Source: Couchioplanes caeruleus
GTDB lineage: Bacteria > Actinomycetota > Actinomycetes > Mycobacteriales > Micromonosporaceae
DNA: 64,000 bases
Direction: 5' to 3'
Assembly (NCBI RefSeq): GCF_023499255.1
Contig: NZ_CP092183.1
Coordinates: 2,549,501 to 2,613,500 of the forward strand
Part shown: positions 8,863-16,704 of the stretch, piece by piece
Layout of the letters: the number at the start of each line of letters is the position of its first letter
Numbering within the stretch: position 1 is the stretch's first letter
Made by a program: the position numbers and the translations under genes
Notes under the pieces: generated by a model
What the model was told of the DNA's origin: nothing
The model's input: only the letters and a program-made list of their open reading frames with translations
Databases searched by the model: none

Positions 8863-8884
8863 GCCTGCGACCGTGCCCGCATGA
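8849..8884 (+). promoter_or_regulatory. Possible leaderless promoter and 7-codon leader ORF before the PPTase gene
   Basis: TAGGGT at 8849-8854 resembles an actinobacterial -10 element. Six bases later an ATG (8861) opens a 7-codon frame, MPATVPA, whose TGA (8882-8884) overlaps the PPTase ATG at 8881 as ATGA. The arrangement would couple PPTase translation to a leader peptide. It also runs through the start codon of the divergent nuclease gene. Tentative. Confidence 0.25.
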
Positions 8885-9522
8885 TCGAGCGCATCCTGCC
8901 CGCGGCTGTCCGCTCGGCGTACGCCCTCGACGACCCGCCCGCGGCCACCCTGTTCGCGGAGGAGGCCGCGCTGGTGGCCAACGCCGTACCCAAGCGCCGC
9001 AACGAGTTCACGACCGCCCGGCACTGCGCCCGCCAGGCCCTCGCCGCCCTCGGCGTCCCGCCCGCGCCGATCCTGCCCGGCAACCGCGGCGCGCCGACCT
9101 GGCCGCCGGGCATCGTCGGCAGCCTCACCCACTGCGCCGGCTACCGGGCGGCGGCGGTCGCCCGGACGGCGGACGTCATCGGCATCGGCATCGACGCCGA
9201 GAACCACGGCCCGCTGCCCGACGGCGTCCTCGACCTGGTGGCGCTGCCGGCCGAACGCAAGGACCTGGCCGAGCTGGCGGGCTCGCACCCGGAGACGCAC
9301 TGGGAACGGTTGCTGTTCAGCGCGAAGGAATCGATCTACAAGGTCTGGTTCCCGTGTACGGGGGAGTGGCTCGGGTTCGAGGAGGCCTCGGTGACCTTCG
9401 ACCCGGAGGCCGGGGCATTCTCGGCGCGGATTCTGCGCGACGGGCCGCTCCCCTCGGTGACCGGGCGGTTCCTGGTGGCGGACGGGATCGTGCTGACCGC
9501 CATCGTGCTCACCCCTGCCTGA
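8881..9522 (+). CDS. Sfp/EntD-type 4'-phosphopantetheinyl transferase
   Basis: 213 residues. Conserved motifs are present in order: EFTTARHCARQAL (substrate-CoA contact), GSLTHCAGYRAAAVA, GIGIDAEN (Mg-binding Asp and Glu) and LLFSAKESIYKVW (catalytic Glu and Lys). It transfers phosphopantetheine from CoA to a Ser of carrier proteins in NRPS, PKS or siderophore synthases. No carrier-protein gene is in the window. Its position 2 kb from the iron-siderophore transporter makes a siderophore partner plausible but not shown. The 3' end overlaps the convergent membrane-protein gene by 14 bp. Confidence 0.9.
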   Translation: MIERILPAAVRSAYALDDPPAATLFAEEAALVANAVPKRRNEFTTARHCARQALAALGVPPAPILPGNRGAPTWPPGIVGSLTHCAGYRAAAVARTADVIGIGIDAENHGPLPDGVLDLVALPAERKDLAELAGSHPETHWERLLFSAKESIYKVWFPCTGEWLGFEEASVTFDPEAGAFSARILRDGPLPSVTGRFLVADGIVLTAIVLTPA

Positions 9523-9823
9523 CACGGGTGCGGATCCGGGTCAGCGCGAGGGCGCCGACGACCGTGCCGATCACTCCCAGGACCAGGGCGACCACCGCCC
9601 CGGCCAGCCCGTTGCCGGTGCCGAGCCCACCGGCGGCGTTCGCGGCGTGCAGACCGCCGACGACGGCGCTGACCAGACCCGCCACCACCGCCCCGGCCGC
9701 GGCCCGCTCGTCACCGGCACGGCGGGCCCGGGCCAGCGCCCACCCGCCGACCACCACACTGGCGAGGGCGATCAGGGCGGCGATGCTCGGAACCAGCCGC
9801 CCCTCGCCGAGTTCGTACGACAT
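9509..9823 (-). CDS. Small membrane protein with three hydrophobic helices
   Basis: 104 residues from the ATG at 9823, chosen because AAGGAGG lies 6 nt upstream; the ORF could extend 26 codons further without a ribosome site. Hydrophobic stretches at about residues 12-32 (VPSIAALIALASVVVGGWAL), 43-62 (GAVVAGLVSAVVGGLHAA) and 76-96 (AVVALVLGVIGTVVGALAL) suggest three membrane spans with short Arg-rich loops. No family is recognised. It shares a 155 bp divergent intergenic region with the histidine kinase and could be under its partner's control. Confidence 0.65.
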   Translation of the reverse strand: MSYELGEGRLVPSIAALIALASVVVGGWALARARRAGDERAAAGAVVAGLVSAVVGGLHAANAAGGLGTGNGLAGAVVALVLGVIGTVVGALALTRIRTRVRQG

Positions 9824-9966
9824 GGAGTGCCTCCTTCGATGGCGATTGCTGACGATCGTCACGCCGGGGAAGCCGGCCCGTCGCCCGTCGGAGGGCGACA
9901 ACGGCTACGCAGCTCGACGTAGGCCGCTACGCCGCCGGGAGGATCCGGTCGGCGGGGTCGGGCTCC

Positions 9967-9978
9967 TAGACTCACGGC
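9967..9978 (+). promoter_or_regulatory. -10 element giving a near-leaderless histidine kinase mRNA
   Basis: TAGACT at 9967-9972 fits the TAnnnT -10 consensus and ends only 6 nt before the ATG at 9979. No Shine-Dalgarno sequence precedes this ATG. Leaderless transcripts are common in actinobacteria, so this reading is plausible but unproven. Confidence 0.35.
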
Positions 9979-11247
9979 ATGCCGTACCGCCCGCCCGCCT
10001 GGGCGCAGGACCTGTTGCTGGCGCTCTTCGTCACCGTCATGCAGGTCCAGGGCACGATCTCGCGTACGCACGACGATCCGGTGTCGGTGCTGCGCCCGCT
10101 GTCCGACCTCGGCAACCTCGGCTACGGACTGCTGATCACCGGGGGAGCGGTCGTGGTCCTGCGCCGCCGCCGGCCCGTCGCGGTCTTCGCCGTGACCGCG
10201 CTGACCAGCGTCACGTACTACGCCCTCGACTTCCCGGACGGCCCCGGCTGGCTCGGCCTGTTCGTGGCCCTCTACACCGTCACCGCCCGCGGCGACGGCC
10301 GCCGCTCGCTGTTCCTCGCCGCGGCGGCGATCACCGTCCTGGCAGTGACCTGGCTGGTCGCCGCGGCCGACATCGAACCCCCGGCGGCCATCGGCTGGGT
10401 GTTCTTCCGGATCGGCGCGTCGGTGATGAGCGCGGCGCTGGGGGAGAGCGTCCGTACGCGAAAGGTCATCGCGGCCGAAGCGGTGCAGCGGGCCGAGCTG
10501 GCGGAACGGACCCGGGAGCGGGAGGCCCGCGCCCGGGTCGACGAGGAGAGGCTGCGGATCGCCCGGGAGGTCCACGACACCGTGGCGCACGCCATCGCGG
10601 TGATCAACGTCCAGGCGGGAATGACGGCCCACGTCCTCGCCCGCGGCGAGGTTTCCGGCGCCGCTGCAGACGGCAGCGCTGCGGGCGCGGGTGGCGGCGG
10701 TGTTCCGGACGGGGGGCCGCCACCGGGCCGCGCCCGGGAGGCCCTGGAGATCATCGAGCAGACCAGCTCCCGGGCGCTGCGGGAGATGCGGACCATCCTC
10801 GGGGTGCTGCACGGCGCCGGCGACGGACGGGCCCCGCACCCCGGCCTCGGCGAGATCGGCGAGCTCACGACCGCGGCGCGGGCGGCCGGGCTCGACGTCG
10901 AACTGGCGGCGCCGTCCCCACCTCCGGCCGTACCGACCGCCGTGGGCAGCGCCGTGTACCGGATCCTGCAGGAGTCGATCACCAACGTGATCCGCCATGC
11001 CGGTCCCACCCGGGTCACGGTCGCCGTGGACTACGACGCCGATGCCGTGCGGATCCGGGTGACGGATGAGGGCCCCCAGGAGGAGCGTGCCACCGGTCCG
11101 GATCCCGGCGAGCCCGGCCGGGGGATCTCCGGGATGCGCGAACGATGCCGGCTGCTGGGCGGCGACCTCGACGCCCGCCCGGTCGGCGGCGGGTTCGCGG
11201 TCACCGCCCGGCTGCCACTGGCACCGGCCGAGGCAGTGGACGCGTGA
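9979..11247 (+). CDS. Two-component sensor histidine kinase, NarL/DesK class
   Basis: 422 residues. About four to five membrane helices occupy residues 8-155 with little extracytoplasmic sequence. A coiled-coil-like stretch (AEAVQRAELAERTREREARARVDEERL) leads to the HisKA_3 dimerisation box EERLRIAREVHDTVAHAIAVI, where the His of REVHD is the phosphorylation site. A Gly/Ala-rich insertion of about 25 residues lies between the two dimerisation helices. The HATPase domain has SITNVIRHAG (N box), VRIRVTDEGP (G1) and GRGISGMRER (G2). Its TGA overlaps the regulator GTG as GTGA. Confidence 0.9.
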   Translation: MPYRPPAWAQDLLLALFVTVMQVQGTISRTHDDPVSVLRPLSDLGNLGYGLLITGGAVVVLRRRRPVAVFAVTALTSVTYYALDFPDGPGWLGLFVALYTVTARGDGRRSLFLAAAAITVLAVTWLVAAADIEPPAAIGWVFFRIGASVMSAALGESVRTRKVIAAEAVQRAELAERTREREARARVDEERLRIAREVHDTVAHAIAVINVQAGMTAHVLARGEVSGAAADGSAAGAGGGGVPDGGPPPGRAREALEIIEQTSSRALREMRTILGVLHGAGDGRAPHPGLGEIGELTTAARAAGLDVELAAPSPPPAVPTAVGSAVYRILQESITNVIRHAGPTRVTVAVDYDADAVRIRVTDEGPQEERATGPDPGEPGRGISGMRERCRLLGGDLDARPVGGGFAVTARLPLAPAEAVDA

Positions 11248-11918
11248 CCGGGCCGGTGCGGCCCATCAGAGTGGTGCTCGCCGACGACGAGCGTCTCGTA
11301 CGGTCCGGCTTCCGGCTGCTGCTCGACACCGAGGACGACATCACCGTGGTCGGTGAGGCCACCACCGGCGCCGAAGCCGTGACGCAGGCCCGCGCCCTGC
11401 GTCCCGACGTCGTCCTCATGGACATCCGGATGCCGACGATGGACGGCATCCAGGCCACCCGCGAGATCGCCGCCACGCCCGGCCTGCGCGGCGTGCACAT
11501 CCTGATCCTCACCACGTACGACACCGACGCCTACGTCTACGAAGGACTCGAGGCGGGGGCGAGCGGGTTCCTGCTCAAGGACGCCGGGTCCGCGGAACTG
11601 CTGCACGCCATCCGGGTGGTGGCCGCGGGGGACGCCCTGCTCGCACCGGGCATCACGCGCCGCCTCATCGCCCAGTTCACCGCGCGGCGTACGACCGACA
11701 GGGCGGCGGCGCACCGGCTCGCCGTCCTCACCGACCGGGAACGCGAGGTGGTGGCGCTCGTCGGTCAGGGGCTGCGCAACGACGAGATCGGGGCGGCGCT
11801 GTTCCTGAGCCCGGCGACCGCCCGTACGCACGTGAGCCGGGCCATGGTGAAGCTGGGTGCCCGCGACCGTGCGCAACTGGTGGTCATCGCGTACCGGACC
11901 GGGCTGGTCACCCCATGA
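11244..11918 (+). CDS. Two-component response regulator, NarL family
   Basis: 224 residues from the GTG at 11244. The receiver domain (residues 8-125) has the acidic pair in VLADDERL, the phospho-acceptor Asp in DVVLMDIRMP, a Thr switch in ILILTTYD and the Lys in GFLLKDAG. The LuxR-type HTH at about 160-215 reads LTDREREVVALVGQGLRNDEIG then SPATARTHVSRAMVKLGARDRAQ. It is phosphorylated by the overlapping kinase and binds DNA. Targets are unknown; the adjacent divergent membrane gene and downstream phosphotransferase are candidates. Confidence 0.93.
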   Translation: MTGPVRPIRVVLADDERLVRSGFRLLLDTEDDITVVGEATTGAEAVTQARALRPDVVLMDIRMPTMDGIQATREIAATPGLRGVHILILTTYDTDAYVYEGLEAGASGFLLKDAGSAELLHAIRVVAAGDALLAPGITRRLIAQFTARRTTDRAAAHRLAVLTDREREVVALVGQGLRNDEIGAALFLSPATARTHVSRAMVKLGARDRAQLVVIAYRTGLVTP

Positions 11919-11946
11919 CGGCGCGGGGCAGGGCTATGGTCGGGCG

Positions 11947-12738
11947 ATGTTTCCCACCGTGGAGCCGCTGGGCGCGGGAACGGAGCACACCGCGTACCTG
12001 GTGAACGGCGACCTCGTGATCCGTTTCCGCCGCGACCCGGCCGGGGCCGGGCGGGTGGCAGCGGAGGCGAGGCTGTTGGACTTCGTGGCGGGGTTCTCGC
12101 CGGTGCCCGTGCCCCGTCCCATCTTCGTGGACCCGGCCGGTGGCTGCATGGCCTGGCCGCGGCTGCCCGGCGTGCCTCTCATCGGCGTCCAACCCTGCCC
12201 GGAGGTGGCGGCGCGGCTGGGCGCTCTCCTCGCGGCCCTGCACGCCGTGCCGCCCGGGCAAGTCGCCGACTTCGCCGAGATGGACGACGCGCCGGCGGAG
12301 GATTGGCTGGAAGAGGCGCGGCAGCAGTGGCCATCGGTCGCGGGGCAGGTGCCGGCGGCGTACCGCCCGGCCGTCGAAGCCTTCCTGGCCGCGCCCGCCC
12401 CCGAGCCGGCGCCCGCGGCGACGCTGGTCTTCTCCCACCACGACCTGGGCATCGAGCACGTACTCGTCGACCCCGGCACGGGTGCGGTGACCGGCGTCAT
12501 CGACTGGAGCGACGCGGCGGTGGGCGACCCGGCCCGGGACCACGGCCTGATCCTGCGCGACCTCGGCCCGTCCGCCCTCGCGGCCGCCTCGCCGCGGGAC
12601 GATCAGGCCCTGATCCGGCGGATCTGGTTCTACGCGCGGTGCGGGCTCATCGCCGACCTCGCCTACGGCCTCGAAACCGGGCGCCACGAGTACGCCACGA
12701 AGAGCCTCACCGCGCTCTCCTGGCTCTACCAGCAATAG
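11947..12738 (+). CDS. Aminoglycoside/macrolide-phosphotransferase-like kinase (APH family)
   Basis: 263 residues, ATG at 11947. A TATGGT -10-like element ends 6 nt before it, so a leaderless start from its own promoter is possible. The kinase-like fold is shown by LVIRFRRD (ATP Lys replaced by Arg-rich strand), the catalytic loop SHHDLGIEHVLVD (HxDxxxxN-like, with His for Asn) and the DFG-like VIDWSDAAVGDPARD. This places it in the APH/choline kinase/fructosamine kinase group. The substrate could be an antibiotic or a small metabolite; annotation as resistance is not justified. The Asn of the catalytic loop appears as His, which is unusual. Confidence 0.7.
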   Translation: MFPTVEPLGAGTEHTAYLVNGDLVIRFRRDPAGAGRVAAEARLLDFVAGFSPVPVPRPIFVDPAGGCMAWPRLPGVPLIGVQPCPEVAARLGALLAALHAVPPGQVADFAEMDDAPAEDWLEEARQQWPSVAGQVPAAYRPAVEAFLAAPAPEPAPAATLVFSHHDLGIEHVLVDPGTGAVTGVIDWSDAAVGDPARDHGLILRDLGPSALAAASPRDDQALIRRIWFYARCGLIADLAYGLETGRHEYATKSLTALSWLYQQ

Positions 12739-12976
12739 CGGCACCTTTCGCCCCGTCCCGGCCTTCGCCCCGTCCCGGCCTGCTCCGGTCCGCGCCGCCC
12801 CGCCCTGGCCGCGCCCTGTCGGCTCCCGCTTCGCCGCCCCGCCCTGGCCGCGCCCCCCGCTGCGCTGCGCCGCCCTGCGCTGCGCCGCCCTGCGCTGCGC
12901 CGCCCCGCGCCGCCCCGACGCGGGCCGGGCCGGGCCGGGCCACCCCGCGCCGACGCGCCGTGGAGATCTGCCCGGC
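12739..12976 (+). repeat. GC-rich tandem repeats between convergent genes
   Basis: This 238 bp gap has no credible gene. It contains three perfect copies of a 15-mer, TGCGCTGCGCCGCCC (12861-12905). Two copies of a segment ending in CCCTGGCCGCGCC lie upstream, and a GGGCC triplet-repeat run lies near 12923-12941. It separates the APH-like gene and the VWA gene, which end toward each other. Confidence 0.7.
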
Positions 12977-14152
12977 CTATCGCTCAGCGAGCCGTTGCGC
13001 GAAGGCCATCAGGTCCCGCCGTTCGATGGCGGCCGCCATCAGATCCGGGAACGCGTCGGGCGTGCATGCGAACGCCGGCACCCCCATGGCCGCCAGCGCC
13101 GCGGCGTTCTCGTGGTCGTACGCCGGCGCGCCCTCGTCCGACAGCGCGAGCAGTACCACGACCTGGACCCCGGCCGCCGTCATCTCCGCCACGCGGCGCA
13201 GCATCTGGTCGCGGACGCCGCCCTCGTACAGGTCGCTGATCAGCACGAAGATGCTGTCGCGGGGGCGGGTGATGAGCTGCTGGCCGTACGCGATGGCGCG
13301 GTTGATGTCGGTGCCGCCGCCGAGCTGGGTGCCGAACAGCACCTCCACCGGGTCGGCGAGCTGGTCCGTGAGGTCGACGACCGCCGTGTCGAAGACGACC
13401 AGCGACGTCTTCAGCGACCGCATCGACGCGAGCACCGCGCCGAACACGCCGGAGAACACGACCGAGGCCGCCATCGAGCCGGACTGGTCGACGCAGAGGA
13501 CGACGTCGCGCTGGATCGCGGTGGTGCGGCGGCCGTAGCCGACGAGGCGTTCCGGGATGACCGTACGGTGCTCGGCCTGGTAATGCTTGAGGTTGGCGCG
13601 GATCGTACGGTCCCAGTCGATGTCCGTCAGCTTCGGACGGTTGATCCGGGCCGCGCGGTTGAGCGCCCCGCTGATCGCCGCGCGGGTCTTCTGGCTGATC
13701 CGCTGTTCCAGGTCCGCGACGACCCGGCGGACCACCTGGCGGGCCGCGTCCTTCGTCTGTTCCGGCATGACCCGGTTGAGCGACAGCAGCGTCCCGACGA
13801 GGTGGACGTCCGGTTCCACCGCCTCGAGCATCTCCGGTTCGAGCAGCAGCCGGGTCAGGTCGAGGCGTTCGATCGCGTCGGCCTGCATGACCTGCACGAC
13901 GGTGCTGGGGAAGTACTCGCGGATGTCGCCGAGCCAGCGGGCCACCTTGGGCGCCGACCCGCCCAGCCCCGCGGACCGGGACGTACGGGCGCCCTCGTTC
14001 TCGCCCGTACCGTCGTAGAGGGCGGCCAGCGCGGCGTCCATCTGCGCGTCGCGGCCTTCCGCCGTACCCAGGGACTCGTCGGCCGGGCCGCCCAGCACGA
14101 GCCGCCACCGGCGCAGGCGCTCCCGCCGCGCCGGGTCGTCGATGTCCGTCAT
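12977..14152 (-). CDS. VWA domain protein of a MoxR-associated module (YehP-like)
   Basis: 391 residues, ATG at 14152 overlapping the DUF5682 stop by 4 bp. Residues 1-205 are helical with no named domain. The von Willebrand A domain starts at about 214, with the MIDAS motif DQSGS at residues 222-226, a Thr in LGGGTDINRA and an Asp in FVLISDLYEGG. Metal-dependent VWA proteins usually act as adaptors for MoxR ATPases, and one is encoded two genes upstream. Length and context match E. coli YehP (about 380 residues). It is probably cytoplasmic since no signal or membrane segment is seen. Confidence 0.82.
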   Translation of the reverse strand: MTDIDDPARRERLRRWRLVLGGPADESLGTAEGRDAQMDAALAALYDGTGENEGARTSRSAGLGGSAPKVARWLGDIREYFPSTVVQVMQADAIERLDLTRLLLEPEMLEAVEPDVHLVGTLLSLNRVMPEQTKDAARQVVRRVVADLEQRISQKTRAAISGALNRAARINRPKLTDIDWDRTIRANLKHYQAEHRTVIPERLVGYGRRTTAIQRDVVLCVDQSGSMAASVVFSGVFGAVLASMRSLKTSLVVFDTAVVDLTDQLADPVEVLFGTQLGGGTDINRAIAYGQQLITRPRDSIFVLISDLYEGGVRDQMLRRVAEMTAAGVQVVVLLALSDEGAPAYDHENAAALAAMGVPAFACTPDAFPDLMAAAIERRDLMAFAQRLAER

Positions 14153-16704
14153 CCGACCTCCCTGCCGAACAGGATGTTCAGGGTGGGCAGCACGCGCGCC
14201 GCCCGTTCGTGATCGAGCTCCACCGGCTGCTCGTCGCCGCGGCCCGTGCCGCCGGCGATCCGTTCACCGATCGCCCTGCGCTCACCGGTGGCGAACGCCC
14301 CGAAGGTGCGGCGCAGCAACGGAAGCACGTCGTCGAAGGCGTCCGCCGGGATGTCGGCGAGCCACTCGTCGAGCAGCGCCAGCAGCGCGTCGTCGTGCAC
14401 GAGCAGCAGCCCGCCGCCGGACAGGAAGCCCTCCACCCACGCGGCGCCGTGCGCGGGCGGCGTGCCGATCGTCAGCGGCAGCCGCAGCCGCCGCCGCACC
14501 TCGGCGGCGTCGAGCCGGCCCGCGTCGAGCAGCAGCCGGGTCAGCCGGCCGGCGAGCAGCCCGTGCAGGTCGGCGCGGCCGGACACCGACGCGAGCGTGA
14601 CCAGCCAGCGTTCCCGCAGGTCGTCGTCGTCGAGCAGGCCGACGGCCCGGTGCACCCCGTCGATGTGGGTGCGCAGCTCCTTCGCGGCCTCGTCGGCCAG
14701 GGAGCCGGCCGCCGCGGGCAGACCCGCGCAGACCCGGGTGAGCAGGCCGGCTGCCACCGATTCCAGGCCCGCGACATCGGTACGGCGCACGTCGCCGTAC
14801 CGCAGCGTCCGGGCGAGCGCCGGGATCGCCGCCATCAGATGGTTCAGGTCGGCGTCGAGCGCGGCCCGGGCGTCGAGCGCGGCGAGCACCGGCGGAAACG
14901 CGTCGGCGAGGTCGGCGAGCAGGCACACCTCGACCAGCGCGGTCACGTCCCCGAGCGTCGCGGCGTCGCGGGCGGCGTCGGTCACCTTCGTGGTCGCGGC
15001 GGCCGCCACGGTGGTGCCGTACATGCTGCCCTCGACCAGCTGCACCGCGAAGTCGGGCAGCCACCGCAGCCGCCACTGCTCCCGGAACGTGCCGGTGCCG
15101 CGCCGCGCGGTGTCCGGCTCGCCCCACGGCACGCCGATCGCGCGCATCCGGTGCAGGAGCCGGCTGCGTGCCAGGTCGATGTCGCGGCGCAGGTCCAGCT
15201 CGAGCGACCGCTCCAGGGCCTCCGGCTTGAGACGTACGGCCCGCTGCTGCGCGGCCAGGTCCTTCGCCAACGGTACGGCGGGCATGTCGTCCGGCACCGC
15301 GCCCAGCCGCTCCCCGACGACGAGCCGCCGCCCGATGAGCTCGGTGCGCAGCGGTTCCCCGTCGCACATCACCGCCTCGGCGGCCTCGGTGACCTCGGCG
15401 AGCCCGGCGAGCGGCCGGCCGCGCAGGGTGGCGAGCGCCTCGGCCAGCCGGGTCGCCTCGATGACGTGCGCGGACGAGGTCGGCACCCCCTCGGCCCGCA
15501 GCACGCCCGCGGCGTCCACCAGCCACCGTGGCACCACGTCGGACGCGTTGGCGAACAGGTGGTGGTACCAGCCCGGCGACCGCACCCCGGCCCCGTAGCC
15601 GGACCACGAGGCGAGCCGCCCGTACGTCCACGGCACCCAGGTGAACGTGACCTTGGTCTTCTTCCGCCCCTTGAGCAGCGCGGCGTCGTCCTTGACCGGC
15701 ACCTTGCGAGCCAGCGCGGGCACATGCCAGGCACCGCACACGACGGCGATGTTCTCGTGGGTACGCCGGACCTCCCGCAGCACGGTCCGCATGTACGCCT
15801 CGCGCACCAGATCCTCGGGATCCTCGGGCGACGACTCCCGGATCGCGGTCATCGCCTCCGCGATCGCCTCGAAAGCGGGCATGCCCCGGTGCTCGACCAC
15901 GTCCTCCCACCACCGCTCCGGGTCGTCGTACCCGGCGGCGCGGGCCAGCTCCCCGATCGGATCGACGGGCCGCATGCGCGCCGGCGACCGCTCGCCGGCG
16001 GCCTCCGGACCATCCACATCGGACGGCAAATTGTCCGCCGGCTGCGGCGGCGCGCTGTTCGCCGGTTGCTGCGGCCCGCCGTCCGGCAGGGAGGCGGGAG
16101 TGTGGTCCGCCGAGCCCGGCGGTCCGGCGGCCGGCTGGACGAAGGGCTCGTCCGGCGCTCCCGCGGCCGGCGGGGAGGCGGGAGGGCGGTCTGGTGGTCC
16201 GGCGGCCGGCGGGGTGTCCGGGGTGCGGGCGTCGCTGAGCCGGTACGCGTACGGCAGGTCGAAGAACCGGACCGGCACGCCGTTCGTCACCGCCCACCGG
16301 ATCGCCTGCCATTCCGGGGAGAACACGGCGAACGGCCAGAACGCCGAGCGCCGCGGGTCGTCCGCCGCGTAGCCGAGCAGGGCGACCGGCGGTTGCAGGC
16401 CCTCGTCGGCGACCCAGCGCACCAGGTCGTCGGCCTCCGGCGGGCCCTCGACGAGCAGGATCGACGGGCGTTGCCGCTCCAGCTCGGCGACGACGGCGCG
16501 GGCGGACCCGGGCCCGTGGTGCCGGATGCCGTAGAGCCGCTCACCGGCCGCGGGTGGCGCGCTCGGGAGTGGAGCGGGTCGCTCGCCCGGGCGCGGAGCG
16601 GATCGCTCACCGGCGGTGGGTGGCGCGCTCGGGGGCGGAGCGGCTCGCTCACCGGTCGCGGGCTGCGTGTCGACGGGCGAGGTGGGCGGGGACGCCTCAG
16701 GCAT
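14149..16704 (-). CDS. DUF5682 protein (YehM-like) with a TIKI/ChaN-type hydrolase signature
   Basis: 851 residues. The first 55 are a low-complexity Pro/Ala/Glu-Arg tail with repeats of the type SAPPxAGER. The conserved region starts GIRHHGPGSAR (residues 59-69), followed by LLVEGPPEADD (Glu86) and, after a Pro-rich insertion at about 160-245, REAYM (301-305) and GAWHV (324-328). Two GxxH motifs, a Glu between them and an R..M segment are the hallmarks reported for the TIKI/TraB/ChaN/EreA hydrolase superfamily. That assignment is inference. The C-terminal 500 residues are helical and unrecognised. It overlaps MoxR by 8 bp and VWA by 4 bp. Confidence 0.78.
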   Translation of the reverse strand: MPEASPPTSPVDTQPATGERAAPPPSAPPTAGERSAPRPGERPAPLPSAPPAAGERLYGIRHHGPGSARAVVAELERQRPSILLVEGPPEADDLVRWVADEGLQPPVALLGYAADDPRRSAFWPFAVFSPEWQAIRWAVTNGVPVRFFDLPYAYRLSDARTPDTPPAAGPPDRPPASPPAAGAPDEPFVQPAAGPPGSADHTPASLPDGGPQQPANSAPPQPADNLPSDVDGPEAAGERSPARMRPVDPIGELARAAGYDDPERWWEDVVEHRGMPAFEAIAEAMTAIRESSPEDPEDLVREAYMRTVLREVRRTHENIAVVCGAWHVPALARKVPVKDDAALLKGRKKTKVTFTWVPWTYGRLASWSGYGAGVRSPGWYHHLFANASDVVPRWLVDAAGVLRAEGVPTSSAHVIEATRLAEALATLRGRPLAGLAEVTEAAEAVMCDGEPLRTELIGRRLVVGERLGAVPDDMPAVPLAKDLAAQQRAVRLKPEALERSLELDLRRDIDLARSRLLHRMRAIGVPWGEPDTARRGTGTFREQWRLRWLPDFAVQLVEGSMYGTTVAAAATTKVTDAARDAATLGDVTALVEVCLLADLADAFPPVLAALDARAALDADLNHLMAAIPALARTLRYGDVRRTDVAGLESVAAGLLTRVCAGLPAAAGSLADEAAKELRTHIDGVHRAVGLLDDDDLRERWLVTLASVSGRADLHGLLAGRLTRLLLDAGRLDAAEVRRRLRLPLTIGTPPAHGAAWVEGFLSGGGLLLVHDDALLALLDEWLADIPADAFDDVLPLLRRTFGAFATGERRAIGERIAGGTGRGDEQPVELDHERAARVLPTLNILFGREVG

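Noticed and set aside
11947..12738. Antibiotic resistance determinant
   Set aside because: The fold is APH-like, but residues outside the kinase core give no substrate and the catalytic-loop Asn is changed. A resistance label would be unsupported.
12303..13538. 411-codon ORF joining the APH-like gene region to the VWA gene antisense
   Set aside because: It crosses two real genes in the wrong frame or strand and translates the 15-bp repeats in its middle.
13587..16372. Plus-strand Ser/Arg-rich ORFs over the VWA and DUF5682 genes
   Set aside because: They are low-complexity shadows with no family resemblance. The minus strand shows MIDAS and GxxH motifs and overlapping operon structure.
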